From the NCBI GenBank assembly GCA_019247515.1, contig JAFAOS010000354.1:1-38174 (forward strand): 38,174 nt of DNA. The letters run 5' to 3'. Both the position numbers and the translations under genes were made by a program. This DNA is from Chloroflexota bacterium (GTDB lineage Bacteria; Chloroflexota; UBA6077; CF-72). Below the pieces are notes generated by a model, which was not told the DNA's origin, did not search any database, and saw only the letters and a program-made list of their open reading frames with translations. Of the stretch, positions 1 to 7,887 are shown in pieces (positions within the stretch are counted from its first letter, which is position 1; the number at the start of each line of letters is the position of its first letter).

Positions 1-313
1 AATACGCCGTGTTGCGCAGGTAATGGTCACGCAGTTGCTGACGCGTGCACGTGCGACATTGAGGTTGACGCTGGCCCGTGACGCGGTTTTTGAAGTTGAA
101 CTCTCCTGGGTCGAGATTCAGGCCGCAACCGCAACATTCCTTTTTCATAGCACAAGTGTTCCATCTGGGGTGTCACGACAGCGGCAATGTGATCGTCTTT
201 GGAGCTCGCGCTTAGCTTTTCCTGATGTTGAATCGCGATTGTGCCGCGCCCCGGCGTGCGAAGGTCTGCTTGCGAGGGGCGTCTTGCGCCAGGGTGGGTG
301 GCTATACGTCGCT

Positions 314-478
314 GTGGGGCGCTTGTCGCGTACTCAGAGCGGCCAGAACGTGATCGAATATGGAATTCTGATCGCCACGATCGTCATGGTGGTGCTGCTG
401 GTGGTGACGGCGTTCGGCAATCAGATCAAGCCGTGGTTCGGCCAACTGGCGAGCCACATCACGACCGTCGGCCCCTGA
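314..478 (+). CDS. Flp/Fap-type (type IVb) pilin
   Basis: This is a short prepilin of 54 residues, likely the structural subunit of a tight-adherence (Tad) pilus or a pseudopilin. The sequence shows the Flp processing motif G-XXXX-EY (GQNVIEY) followed directly by a hydrophobic helix of about 20 residues, so a prepilin peptidase would cut after the Gly. I chose the GTG at 314, giving a short basic leader before the Gly; the frame stays open to position 23, but the upstream part has no recognisable content. A TTG at 323 is an alternative start. No tad or cpa assembly genes lie next to it. The secretion-type ATPase at 20332 is far away and lacks a normal N-terminal domain. The family call is fairly safe; the start is not. 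Confidence 0.7.
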   Translation: MGRLSRTQSGQNVIEYGILIATIVMVVLLVVTAFGNQIKPWFGQLASHITTVGP

Positions 479-495
479 TCGTTTCGGATTCTGGG

Positions 496-570
496 GGTGA
501 GCGACCGGGCTCGAACCGGCGACCTTCGGAGCCACAATCCGACGCTCTGACCAACTGAGCTACGCCCACC
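496..570 (-). tRNA. tRNA-His (GTG anticodon)
   Basis: Reading the minus strand, the acceptor arms GTGGGCG and CGCTCAC pair over seven positions with one G-U. The D stem is GCTC/GAGC, the anticodon stem is TCGGA/TCCGA with the loop TTGTGGC, and the T arm is GCCGG-TTCGAGC-CCGGT. The anticodon is GTG. The extra G at -1 faces C73, the hallmark of tRNA-His, which supports the call independently. CCA is not encoded. Confidence 0.95.
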
Positions 571-610
571 GCGGGAAAACGGCGTCCACAATTATATCGG
601 CAGCGCGCGA

Positions 611-1216
611 TCACTCGGCAGGTGACAACAGCGTCTCAACCAGCGCTGCCGCGTATTCGGCGATCGCCTGCCCGTCAAACAGCCGGCCGTAGAACTCGTC
701 GAACAGGGCGCGCTGCAAGCAGGCGCCCAGGAGCAGCGCCGCGGCGGCGTCGGTATCAAAGTTCGCCGAGATGCGTGCGCGCTCGCGCTCGCCGCGCAGG
801 TAAGCCGACAGCGGCGTGTTGGCCCGCTGCGGCCCCCGTCCCGTTTCGGACGCCCACTCGCGGTGACGCGCCCGCAGGTTCGGATCGCCCAGGATTGCCG
901 ACAGCATCGGCAGCGCCTGTCTGTAGAACGGCACGGCGGCCTCGGCCACGCGGCGCAGGTTCTCGGCGACCGTCGCCTGGCCGACCTGCTGAGGCAGATC
1001 GTTCAGGATGCCCACGAACACGGGCGAGCGCTCGGCGAGAGCGCTGGTCAGCAGGTCCTCTTTGTTCTTGAAGTGTCGGTACAGGGCTGCCTCGGTGAGG
1101 CCCGCGGCGCGGGCGATTTCGCGCGTGGTCACCGCCGTCAGCCCGCCAGTGCGCATCAGGTCGGCGGTGACGTCGAGGATGCGGTCGCGCGTGGAGGCCG
1201 CCGTGGCCCGAGGCAT
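611..1216 (-). CDS. TetR/AcrR-family transcriptional regulator
   Basis: This is a 201-residue DNA-binding repressor of the TetR family. Residues about 11-57 form the helix-turn-helix domain, with the typical segment TREIARAAGLTEAALYRHF. The C-terminal helical part is a ligand and dimer domain whose inducer cannot be read. It is divergent from the glycosyltransferase gene, and the gap of about 100 bases between them could hold its operator. I see no clear palindrome there. Length and domain order are normal for the family, so the family call is safe and the regulon unknown. Confidence 0.9.
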   Translation of the reverse strand: MPRATAASTRDRILDVTADLMRTGGLTAVTTREIARAAGLTEAALYRHFKNKEDLLTSALAERSPVFVGILNDLPQQVGQATVAENLRRVAEAAVPFYRQALPMLSAILGDPNLRARHREWASETGRGPQRANTPLSAYLRGERERARISANFDTDAAAALLLGACLQRALFDEFYGRLFDGQAIAEYAAALVETLLSPAE

Positions 1217-1321
1217 GTGCGAAGGTTAGCCAGCGATCACTCACCATGCACAAGCGCTAGAATCGGCGGCAACGAGCGCGGAGCTAGTGGAGGATCGATC
1301 ATCCTGAGCGCAGGCCCCAGC

Positions 1322-2062
1322 GTGTCGATCGTCATCCGCGCCAAAAACGAGGCGCGCTACATCGGCGAGACGCTGCAGGCGATCTTCGACGCGCCGGTCG
1401 TACAGCCGCGCCAGGTCGTCGTCGTCGATTCGGGCTCGACCGACGGCACGCGGGCCATTGTCCAGTCGTTCCCGACGTGTTTGATCCAGATCAAGCCCGA
1501 GGAATTCACGTACGGGTACGCGCTCAACCTTGGCGCCGCAAACGTCGATGCCGAGATCGTCGCCACGCTGAGCGCCCATTCGCTGCCCGCGAGTCCAGAC
1601 TGGCTGAGCAATCTGATCCAGCCGTTCGCCCAGCCGAGGGTGGCGGGCGTCTACGGTCGACAGCTGCCGCGCACAAACGCCACGTTCTTCGAGCTGATCG
1701 GGATGCGGCTGACCGGCGTGCTCAGCGACACGCCGCGCATGCTCGACCGTCGTCCGCTTTTTTCGAATGCAAATGGCGCCTTTCGCCGTGCACTATGGCT
1801 CGAGCATCCTTTTGACGAGTGTGTCGGCGGCGCCGAGGACATCGCCTGGGTGCGAACGATGCAGGAGCGCGGCTACCTGATCGCCTACCAGCCCACTGCG
1901 CGGGTGTACCACTCACATGGCGAGCCGATCCTGCGACACTTGCGGCGAGCCAGCCGTGACGTGCCGACGATCGTTGGCAATCTGCTGCACCTCGGCTCGG
2001 GAGGCCGTCTCGAGCGCGAAGCGCCGCAGACCGGCCCCGCGACTACGCCCGCTCCAGACTGA
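1322..2062 (+). CDS. Family 2 glycosyltransferase
   Basis: This is a GT-A fold glycosyltransferase, probably adding a sugar to a cell-surface polysaccharide or lipid carrier. The N-terminus has the nucleotide-sugar binding stretch SIVIRAKNEARYIGETL, then VVVVDSGSTDGT. Further on come NANGAFRR and a GGAEDIAW segment carrying the expected acidic ED pair. The GTG at 1322 is the only canonical start close to the domain and gives 246 residues. A good Shine-Dalgarno (GGAGG, 1289-1293) lies 28 bases upstream and would fit the ATC at 1301 or CTG at 1304 better, so a non-standard start is possible. No other polysaccharide genes are nearby. Confidence 0.85.
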   Translation: MSIVIRAKNEARYIGETLQAIFDAPVVQPRQVVVVDSGSTDGTRAIVQSFPTCLIQIKPEEFTYGYALNLGAANVDAEIVATLSAHSLPASPDWLSNLIQPFAQPRVAGVYGRQLPRTNATFFELIGMRLTGVLSDTPRMLDRRPLFSNANGAFRRALWLEHPFDECVGGAEDIAWVRTMQERGYLIAYQPTARVYHSHGEPILRHLRRASRDVPTIVGNLLHLGSGGRLEREAPQTGPATTPAPD

Positions 2063-2176
2063 TCTCGCTGACTCCCTCTCAACCGGACTTCAACCCTGGT
2101 GGCAGGCGGGGATGGCATGGTCTCAACGCCGACGACCTAGGATCGGCTGAATGGTCGGCGGAGGCCCGCGCGGGTA

Positions 2177-4426
2177 ATGACAGAGCTCAGTGGCATGCTG
2201 GCGGGAGTCGGACTGCCGGCCATGGTGCGCTTCTTGACCGGCGTGAAGAAAACCGGACGCTTGCGCCTGGCTCAAGACGAGTGGTCAGGCGACGTGTTCT
2301 TCAGCGCCGGAGCGGTCACCCACGCCACGCTGGAATCGCGCACCGGTCTCGGTGCGCTCGACGGGATGCTCGAGCTGTTTCCCGAGGCAAGCTTCAGTTT
2401 TGACTCGTCGGCCTCGGACGCCACTGCCCAGGAACGGACCATCCAGCTGAACAACGCTGAATTGCTCGCGTACCTGGACTCGGCCGCTGATCGCGCAGCT
2501 CACGCCAGTCGGCGGCTGCCGCGCGCGGACGCGGTGCCGTCGCAGGTTGCCAGTGAGGGCGTCGGTGACGATCCGCTCCCGCTGGACCGCGGCACGCTCC
2601 AGACGCTGCTGGCGGTGGACGGTCAGCGTTCCGTACGCGAGATCGTCGCAATGCGTCGCTCGGTCGAGACCCTCTGGCACCTGGCGAGCCTGGGCGAGGT
2701 TGGCCTGATCACCTTCGACACCGCCTCCAACGGAGTCAATGGGACAGTCGACAGGCACGGCGTCGAAACGGTGATGCCGTCGCCGTCGCCGATGGCGAAC
2801 GGGTCCGCGAAGGGTGTGGTCCACTGCCCGAAGCTGGGCTTCGAAGACGACCCGATGAGCTCGTTCAGTCGTCCGACGCGTGTACATCGCTGCTTTGCGA
2901 CCGCGACGACCATGTCACCGTCCCTGGACCAGCAGCGCGACCTGTGCTTGACCGATCAGTTCGGCACCTGTTCCCGGCTGCAAGCCGCCCCGGTGAGTGC
3001 CACCCCGTTTCGGGGCGCGCGGCCCGGCGCGCGACGCCTCGAGTCGACGAACGGCAGTGAGCCGCGCGTCGTGCGCGCGCCGTTTGGGGGCCGCGGCGCG
3101 GCGGCGGCAGGCCGTGAAGAGCCGCGACCGGCAACCTCGGAACCGACGCCGCTGCGCCCGGCGAGCACCGCGGCACGTGAGGAAGCGGCCGTGCGTCCAG
3201 CGCCCGTTGGACAGTCCAGCGTGGTCCGTGCCCGGCTCGAGCGCCCACCGTCTGCCCAGGCCGCGATAGCCGCGACAGCCGCGGCAACCGCCGCGAGTAC
3301 GATGCCGACTCCGGCCGTCCAGGTTCCACGCGAGCCGCCCGCGCCCCCGCCGGCGCCCCACGAGCAGGCGCGCGCCGCCGCTCCGTCCGACGGCATGTTC
3401 CGCGACGAGCGTCGGCGCATCGGCCAGATTCCGGTGGTGACCATTGCCGCTGTCGGCGTGGGGGTGCTGCTGCTCGCCGCGCTCGCCTACTTGCTGGCGC
3501 CGCAGCTTTCGGGCGACAGCAGTCTGGACGCGAACACGCTGCCGAATGCGCACCTCGTCGAGGAAGGCACGCCCGTGGCCGCCCTCGCCGCCGCCCGAGC
3601 CACGCCAGTCGCCGGCGTCGCGAGCGCCAATGCCGCGGGCGCGGCCGCGCAGGCGACCCCAGCCGTGAGCGCCCAGCCGACCGACGCCGCCGTGTCGCCT
3701 GGCAGTCAGGCCGGCCAGGCGGCCGCCGCGGGTCAACCGTCCGCGGTTCCCGGTCAGGCTGGTCCGACGGCTGGCGCACTCGGTCAGCCATCCGCGGTTC
3801 CCGTTCAAGCTGGTGCGTCGACTGGCGCCGGTCAAGCGTCCACCACCGACCAGACTTCAGCGGCGCCGGCGATCTTCGACGAGCGCTTCACCACCAACGC
3901 CGCCAACTGGCCCAGTAATCCCCAGGGCCTGGGCCAGTTCACCAACGGCAGCTACCGAATCGCCACCCATGACGCTGGTCAATCCGCCGCCATCGGCGCG
4001 CCGGTTGCCAGTGTGCCCGCGGACGTGCAGATCACCGCCGATTTCCGCAAGCTCGGCGGCCCGGACGGCGGGGGCTATGGCATCATCGTTCGCGACCAGC
4101 AGGCAGGTGTTCGGGACGGATCCAGCCAGGACGGCCGCTACTACGTCCTCGAAGCCGGCGATAAAGGCGAGGTCGGCATCTGGCGGCGCGATGGCGACCA
4201 CTGGGTGGACCTCGTGCCGTGGCAGCACGCTGACGCGGTCAGGACAGGCACCGAGCCGAATGAGCTCAGCGTGCGCGCGGTGGGCAACACGTTGACGCTG
4301 TTGGTCAACGGGACGCAGGTCGCCACCGCGACGGACTCGACGCTTGCGAGTGGACAGGCGGGCGTGTTCGTGGGCGGTGACGGCAACCAGGTGGCGGTTT
4401 CGCGCTATACCGTCCAGACGCCGTAA
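2177..4426 (+). CDS. DUF4388 (PATAN) - Cys4 motif - TM - LamG-like mosaic membrane protein
   Basis: This 749-residue protein is built from unrelated modules. Residues about 1-97 match DUF4388/PATAN, a domain of bacterial signalling proteins. Residues about 125-180 look like the small helical domain that often follows it. Four cysteines (217, 239, 257, 265) sit in a conserved-looking CPKLGFEDDP ... HRC ... CLTDQFGTC pattern, which I recall from Chloroflexota and actinobacterial envelope proteins and which may bind metal. After an Ala/Pro/Arg-rich linker comes one transmembrane helix (about 418-441), then a long Ala/Gln/Pro/Thr-rich stretch, then a C-terminal jelly-roll domain (about 565-749) like LamG or DUF1080. 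The topology suggests a cytoplasmic sensor joined to an outside sugar-binding domain. It is convergent with the GH18 gene, with no gap. Confidence 0.8.
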   Translation: MTELSGMLAGVGLPAMVRFLTGVKKTGRLRLAQDEWSGDVFFSAGAVTHATLESRTGLGALDGMLELFPEASFSFDSSASDATAQERTIQLNNAELLAYLDSAADRAAHASRRLPRADAVPSQVASEGVGDDPLPLDRGTLQTLLAVDGQRSVREIVAMRRSVETLWHLASLGEVGLITFDTASNGVNGTVDRHGVETVMPSPSPMANGSAKGVVHCPKLGFEDDPMSSFSRPTRVHRCFATATTMSPSLDQQRDLCLTDQFGTCSRLQAAPVSATPFRGARPGARRLESTNGSEPRVVRAPFGGRGAAAAGREEPRPATSEPTPLRPASTAAREEAAVRPAPVGQSSVVRARLERPPSAQAAIAATAAATAASTMPTPAVQVPREPPAPPPAPHEQARAAAPSDGMFRDERRRIGQIPVVTIAAVGVGVLLLAALAYLLAPQLSGDSSLDANTLPNAHLVEEGTPVAALAAARATPVAGVASANAAGAAAQATPAVSAQPTDAAVSPGSQAGQAAAAGQPSAVPGQAGPTAGALGQPSAVPVQAGASTGAGQASTTDQTSAAPAIFDERFTTNAANWPSNPQGLGQFTNGSYRIATHDAGQSAAIGAPVASVPADVQITADFRKLGGPDGGGYGIIVRDQQAGVRDGSSQDGRYYVLEAGDKGEVGIWRRDGDHWVDLVPWQHADAVRTGTEPNELSVRAVGNTLTLLVNGTQVATATDSTLASGQAGVFVGGDGNQVAVSRYTVQTP

Positions 4427-5623
4427 TCAGGACTGACGCGCCGCCGTCACCTGACGCCACTGATCGAGCAGTGGCCACACGTTCGGGTCCTCGAAACCGA
4501 GTCGCCAGGTGGCGATGCCGCGCAGGTGACGCGCATCAGCCAGCCCAATGCGGGCCGAGGCGCTCACGCTGTCTTCGATCCACACCGCGTGCGTCTGGGG
4601 AGTGCCCGCCTGGGGTGCAGGCGTGGGTTGAGGCGTGGGCGCCGTTGCCGGAGGCACCACGTCGCACGCGGGACTCGTCCGCGTGGTGATCGTGTGTTGC
4701 AGACGCGGCAGGGCAGGCCCGGGCGGTATCTGGTCGGCCGCATCGGCCGTATAGCCAAACGTGAGCGACTGCTGGCTGGGATCGAAGCCAGGCTCGGCCT
4801 GCTCGTGCTCGGCGAGCGCCATCGCCCGCGGATACCCCATGGCCAGCGCACCGCCCGAGGTGGTGTTCCAGTCGTAGCCATAGAAGGCCAGTCCCAGCAG
4901 AACCTTGTTGCCAGAGATTTGCTGGCTGGCAAACGCGGCCACGCGAGCGACCCAGTCGTACGGCGCGACCGAGCCGGGCCCGCTGAAGGGCCCGGTGTAC
5001 TCGTAGGCCATGATGGTCACCAGGTCGGCCTGGGCTCCGAGGCTGGCGTAATCAAAAGCGCCCGACCAACCCGTGGTGACGTCACGCTCCTTGGCGCCGA
5101 GTGCCAGTGTGAGGAGTTTGCCCTGCTCGTGCAGGCTGGCGCCAAGATCGGTCACAAACGCGGTCAACGCGTCGCGGTCGGACGCCGAGATGCCTTCGAG
5201 GTCGAGGTCGAACCCGTCGTAACCCTCGTCGAGGGTGTACTGCACGACGTTCTGAATCGCCGCCGCTCGGGCCGCCTCGTCAGTCAGCACGCGGTGATCG
5301 AGCCAGGCCGAGGCGGTGAACAACGATGGCTCCATCCTGAGGCCATGGTCGTGCGCGAACTGCTTGAGTGTCTGGTCGTCGTGTGTGTTGAGCCCGCCGC
5401 AGGCGTCGATCGTGGCCCACTGCGCGGCGACGATGTCGAGCTGGTCAGGGTGCGCCTGCAGCGACGCCCACGAAGTCGGATCGTAGGGCACGTAGTAGCC
5501 GAGGACGAGTCCGCTGCCGGGCAAGCCCGTGCGGGTCTGGGCGAAGCCCGAGACCGGCAGGCTCACGGCGAGCAGGATCGCGGCGGCCGCGAGAAGCCCG
5601 CACCATAGCCTCGGCACTCGCAT
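4427..5623 (-). CDS. Secreted glycoside hydrolase family 18 protein
   Basis: This is a 398-residue exported protein. Residues 1-29 form a signal peptide (basic start, Leu/Ala core, cut near SGFAQ). The GH18 catalytic motif DGxDxDxE is present as DGFDLDLE at 136-143, with Glu143 as the expected acid. The C-terminal segment with VWIEDSVSA and the closing GIATWRLGFEDPNVWPLL resembles the YaaH/SleL branch, which acts on N-acetylglucosamine polymers such as cortex or peptidoglycan. A Pro/Thr/Gln-rich insert lies near residues 315-345. Chitin or peptidoglycan is the likely substrate; the sequence does not decide between them. Its stop abuts the stop of the convergent LamG-containing gene. Confidence 0.88.
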   Translation of the reverse strand: MRVPRLWCGLLAAAAILLAVSLPVSGFAQTRTGLPGSGLVLGYYVPYDPTSWASLQAHPDQLDIVAAQWATIDACGGLNTHDDQTLKQFAHDHGLRMEPSLFTASAWLDHRVLTDEAARAAAIQNVVQYTLDEGYDGFDLDLEGISASDRDALTAFVTDLGASLHEQGKLLTLALGAKERDVTTGWSGAFDYASLGAQADLVTIMAYEYTGPFSGPGSVAPYDWVARVAAFASQQISGNKVLLGLAFYGYDWNTTSGGALAMGYPRAMALAEHEQAEPGFDPSQQSLTFGYTADAADQIPPGPALPRLQHTITTRTSPACDVVPPATAPTPQPTPAPQAGTPQTHAVWIEDSVSASARIGLADARHLRGIATWRLGFEDPNVWPLLDQWRQVTAARQS

Positions 5624-5699
5624 CTCGCCCAGACGTTACTCCGTTTGTGCGACCCGCGTTGACATTCCCGCGACGGCGGCGGACACTGTGCGCCCGGCC

Positions 5700-7406
5700 A
5701 TGACCACCCGTGCCGAGCCCGCCACGGCACTCGACGCCACCGCCGCCGACCCGGTCCTCCAGCGCCGCTGCGTCCTCATCGTGCACGGCGTCGGCGAGCA
5801 GCGCAAATCGGACACGTTGCTGTACATCGGCTCGCCCCTGGTCAACTGGGTCATGCGCTGGGCGCGCCTGTTCTACAACCGACCCGCGGCGAGCGTCGGC
5901 CGTGTCGAGCTGAGCTTTGTGCCTTTCGACGTCGGTGCAGGTGACACGCCGCCCTTTGCGGTGCTCGACCTGCCTGACCAGCGCTGGTACTTCGCCGAGG
6001 CCTGGTGGGCTGGCAGCAGCTTCCATCCGGATTTCGGCACCATGCTGTACTGGTCGTTCGTCCACCTCTTCGACATCCTCGCGCAGATGCTGCGCAACAC
6101 CGCCGAACGAGCGTGGTACCTGATTCACCCCAGGGACCCTGACACGTCGAGCCAGCCGGCGCGCTTCTGGCAACTGGTCGACCTGATCAATTGCGTCGTC
6201 CTGGGTACTGGCTACGCGGTCGGCGTGGTCGTCGGCTACGCGCTGCTGATCCCGTTGATGCTCGTGGCGCAGGTCCCGATCGAAGCGCTCCAGAAGTTCG
6301 TCCTGGTGAAGCTGCTGCAGCCGATCATGACCGCCGATGCGGGCGAGTTTCGCATTTTTATCGACGACGAGCTGCAGGCGGCCAACATCCGCAGGCGGGT
6401 CGCCGACGCGGCTCAGGCGCTGATGCAGCACGCCGAGTGCGACGAGTTGATCATCGTCGCCCACTCCGAGGGCTGTGTCGTGAGCCTGGGCATGCTGACC
6501 GACCCGATTTTCGTCGACGTGGCGCGCCGAACGCGCAAGTTGCTCACCTTCGGCGCGGGTCTGAACAAGACGTGGCTGATCAAACCGACGCTCGACCGAC
6601 TCTTTGCGCCGCTCACGGGTGACACGCTGTGGACGGATTTCTGGGCGTCCTACGACCCCGTGCCAGCAGGTCCGCTCGATCCCACCCGTCGCAAGCTGGC
6701 GAATGGCGCGGCGTGTCAGATGACCGACGTGTACCAGCCGAGCGGCGATGCGCTGGCCCAGGTCGGCCCGGGCCAACCGCCGATCAATGAGCAGGTGACC
6801 AACGGCATGAACGTGATGACCGATCACGGCGGCTATTTCACCAACGAGGAACAGGTCGTCATTCGCCTCGCCGCCGAAATCAGCGCCGAACGGCACACGG
6901 ATTCGGCGTTCTGGCCAGCGAATGACGTGCTGCGCGAGGGTATTCGCGCACGCCGTCAGCGAGTGAGCGCTCTGGCGTTGTGGCGCGATGTCATTTTTCT
7001 TGCATGGGCGCTCACCAGCCTGGGCCCGTGGTTGCTCGGCTGGCTGGCATCGGTGAATCCCTGGGGGCCGCTGTCGGCGGTCTCGCCGTCGAGCCTCGGT
7101 CCAGCGGGCGTGGTCGTCGAGGCGCTGAAGTTTCTGCAAACTGGCTTGCCAGACCTGTTGGCGCCCATCTCCGGGATAGCGGGCGTCCTGTTGGGTCTGC
7201 CCGCGCTGCTCGGCATCGCCGTGCTGGTCGGCGTCGTGGCATGGGCAATCTACAGCCTGGTCGATTGGCAGTGGTGGCAGCGATGGGACGCCGCCGCCCG
7301 CGGCGCCTTCTTGCAGGCGAGCGTCGAGAGCAGTCAGGCGCAACGCCGCGCTGTTCAGGCAGGTCCCGATGGGGTGACAGTCCAGGGTTCCAGCCGGACC
7401 GCCTAG
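5700..7406 (+). CDS. Membrane-associated alpha/beta hydrolase-like protein
   Basis: This 568-residue protein has an alpha/beta-hydrolase core with membrane segments. The core starts with CVLIVHGVGEQ (His29), the oxyanion-type HG strand. The nucleophile elbow is AHSEG with Ser256. Between them lies one hydrophobic stretch near residues 160-195. The C-terminal third holds two more, one around LALWRDVIFLAWALTSLGP and a longer one before LVDWQWWQRW. The start at 5700 is the ATG nearest the fold; the frame is open upstream without recognisable content. I would expect a lipase or esterase, or a non-enzymatic scaffold, anchored in the membrane. The catalytic Asp and final His are not identified with certainty. 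The gene runs into repeat sequence 15 bases after its stop. Confidence 0.72.
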   Translation: MTTRAEPATALDATAADPVLQRRCVLIVHGVGEQRKSDTLLYIGSPLVNWVMRWARLFYNRPAASVGRVELSFVPFDVGAGDTPPFAVLDLPDQRWYFAEAWWAGSSFHPDFGTMLYWSFVHLFDILAQMLRNTAERAWYLIHPRDPDTSSQPARFWQLVDLINCVVLGTGYAVGVVVGYALLIPLMLVAQVPIEALQKFVLVKLLQPIMTADAGEFRIFIDDELQAANIRRRVADAAQALMQHAECDELIIVAHSEGCVVSLGMLTDPIFVDVARRTRKLLTFGAGLNKTWLIKPTLDRLFAPLTGDTLWTDFWASYDPVPAGPLDPTRRKLANGAACQMTDVYQPSGDALAQVGPGQPPINEQVTNGMNVMTDHGGYFTNEEQVVIRLAAEISAERHTDSAFWPANDVLREGIRARRQRVSALALWRDVIFLAWALTSLGPWLLGWLASVNPWGPLSAVSPSSLGPAGVVVEALKFLQTGLPDLLAPISGIAGVLLGLPALLGIAVLVGVVAWAIYSLVDWQWWQRWDAAARGAFLQASVESSQAQRRAVQAGPDGVTVQGSSRTA

Positions 7407-7421
7407 CGAGGGCTCCCGAAG

Positions 7422-7559
7422 AGTCTGCTTCTATCCACTCGTCAGAGAAGAATTGCCGGCACCTCGAAAGCTGGCGGCCACAAACGGGAGCTAGCGCGCT
7501 CTGAGGAACGCAGGTTCAGTGATTCCACCTGCGGTGGAGCCCTTCGGAGGTTTCTCATC
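7422..7559 (+). repeat. Dispersed repeat, short form (no 95-nt module), copy 1
   Basis: This segment of about 138 bases closely matches the reverse complement of 15743-15884 and the right half of 7572-7786. It opens with AGTCTGCTTCTATCCACTC, continues through GAAGAATTGCCGGCAC, and ends in a perfect hairpin TCCACC-TGC-GGTGGA followed by CCCTTCGG and a T-rich end. The loop base differs between copies (TGC or TAC) while the stem is kept. The region 7407-7842 holds no gene; it is almost wholly this family. Confidence 0.85.
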
Positions 7560-7571
7560 GTCCTGCCTGGC

Positions 7572-7786
7572 AGTCTGCTTCTCTCCCAAATGTCCGTCGA
7601 CATCGTTAGTGACGACCGCCAGGGGAGGGAACAGCTTCATCGCCGCTGGCGCGTGTGCGACGCATGGAGTCCTCTACAGAAGAATTGGCTGAAGTTCGGA
7701 AGCTGGCGGCACACACGGGAGCTAGCGCTCTGAGGAACGCAGGTTCAGTGATTCCACCTGCGGTGGAGCCCTTCGAGGTTCTTCAT
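7572..7786 (+). repeat. Dispersed repeat, long form with one 95-nt module, copy 2
   Basis: It starts with the same AGTCTGCTTCT as copy 1. A unit of about 95 bases (AAATGTCCGTCGACATCG through CATCGCCGCTGGCG to CCTCTACAG) is then present before the shared GAAGAATTG part, which ends in the TCCACC-TGC-GGTGGA hairpin. The module matches the two tandem units at 13340-13537. Its second half has diverged (GCGTGTGCG in place of GGGTCGTGGG). The MFS gene begins about 55-100 bases downstream. Confidence 0.85.
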
Positions 7787-7887
7787 TCAACCTGCCCCGG
7801 CATTCCAGGCCTGTCCAAACGATCAGTCACCGGCCGGGTCGCGTGGCGGATGCTGCCGAATGCGGCGTCTGGCACCCTTCAAGACGC

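Noticed and set aside
1..313. N-terminal part of a longer gene in the frame open from position 23
   Set aside because: The translated segment has no domain or family-like pattern and the Flp motif needs only a short leader. I see nothing else supportable in this stretch.
314..478. A complete Tad pilus locus with the Flp pilin
   Set aside because: No prepilin peptidase, CpaB/C, TadB/C or full-length ATPase gene is near it in the window.
2151..2177. Eight-codon upstream ORF ending in TAATG at the DUF4388 start
   Set aside because: It has no ribosome-binding site of its own and no attenuator-like structure; it is likely chance.
2865..3835. Two long minus-strand frames opposite the DUF4388 protein
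   Set aside because: Both are Arg/Gly/Ala/Pro-rich shadows; the plus-strand frame has recognisable domains and a membrane helix.
5445..7343. A 632-residue open frame on the minus strand
   Set aside because: It lies opposite the alpha/beta hydrolase gene, is rich in Arg, Gln, His and Asp with no domain, and is the mirror frame expected in high-GC DNA.
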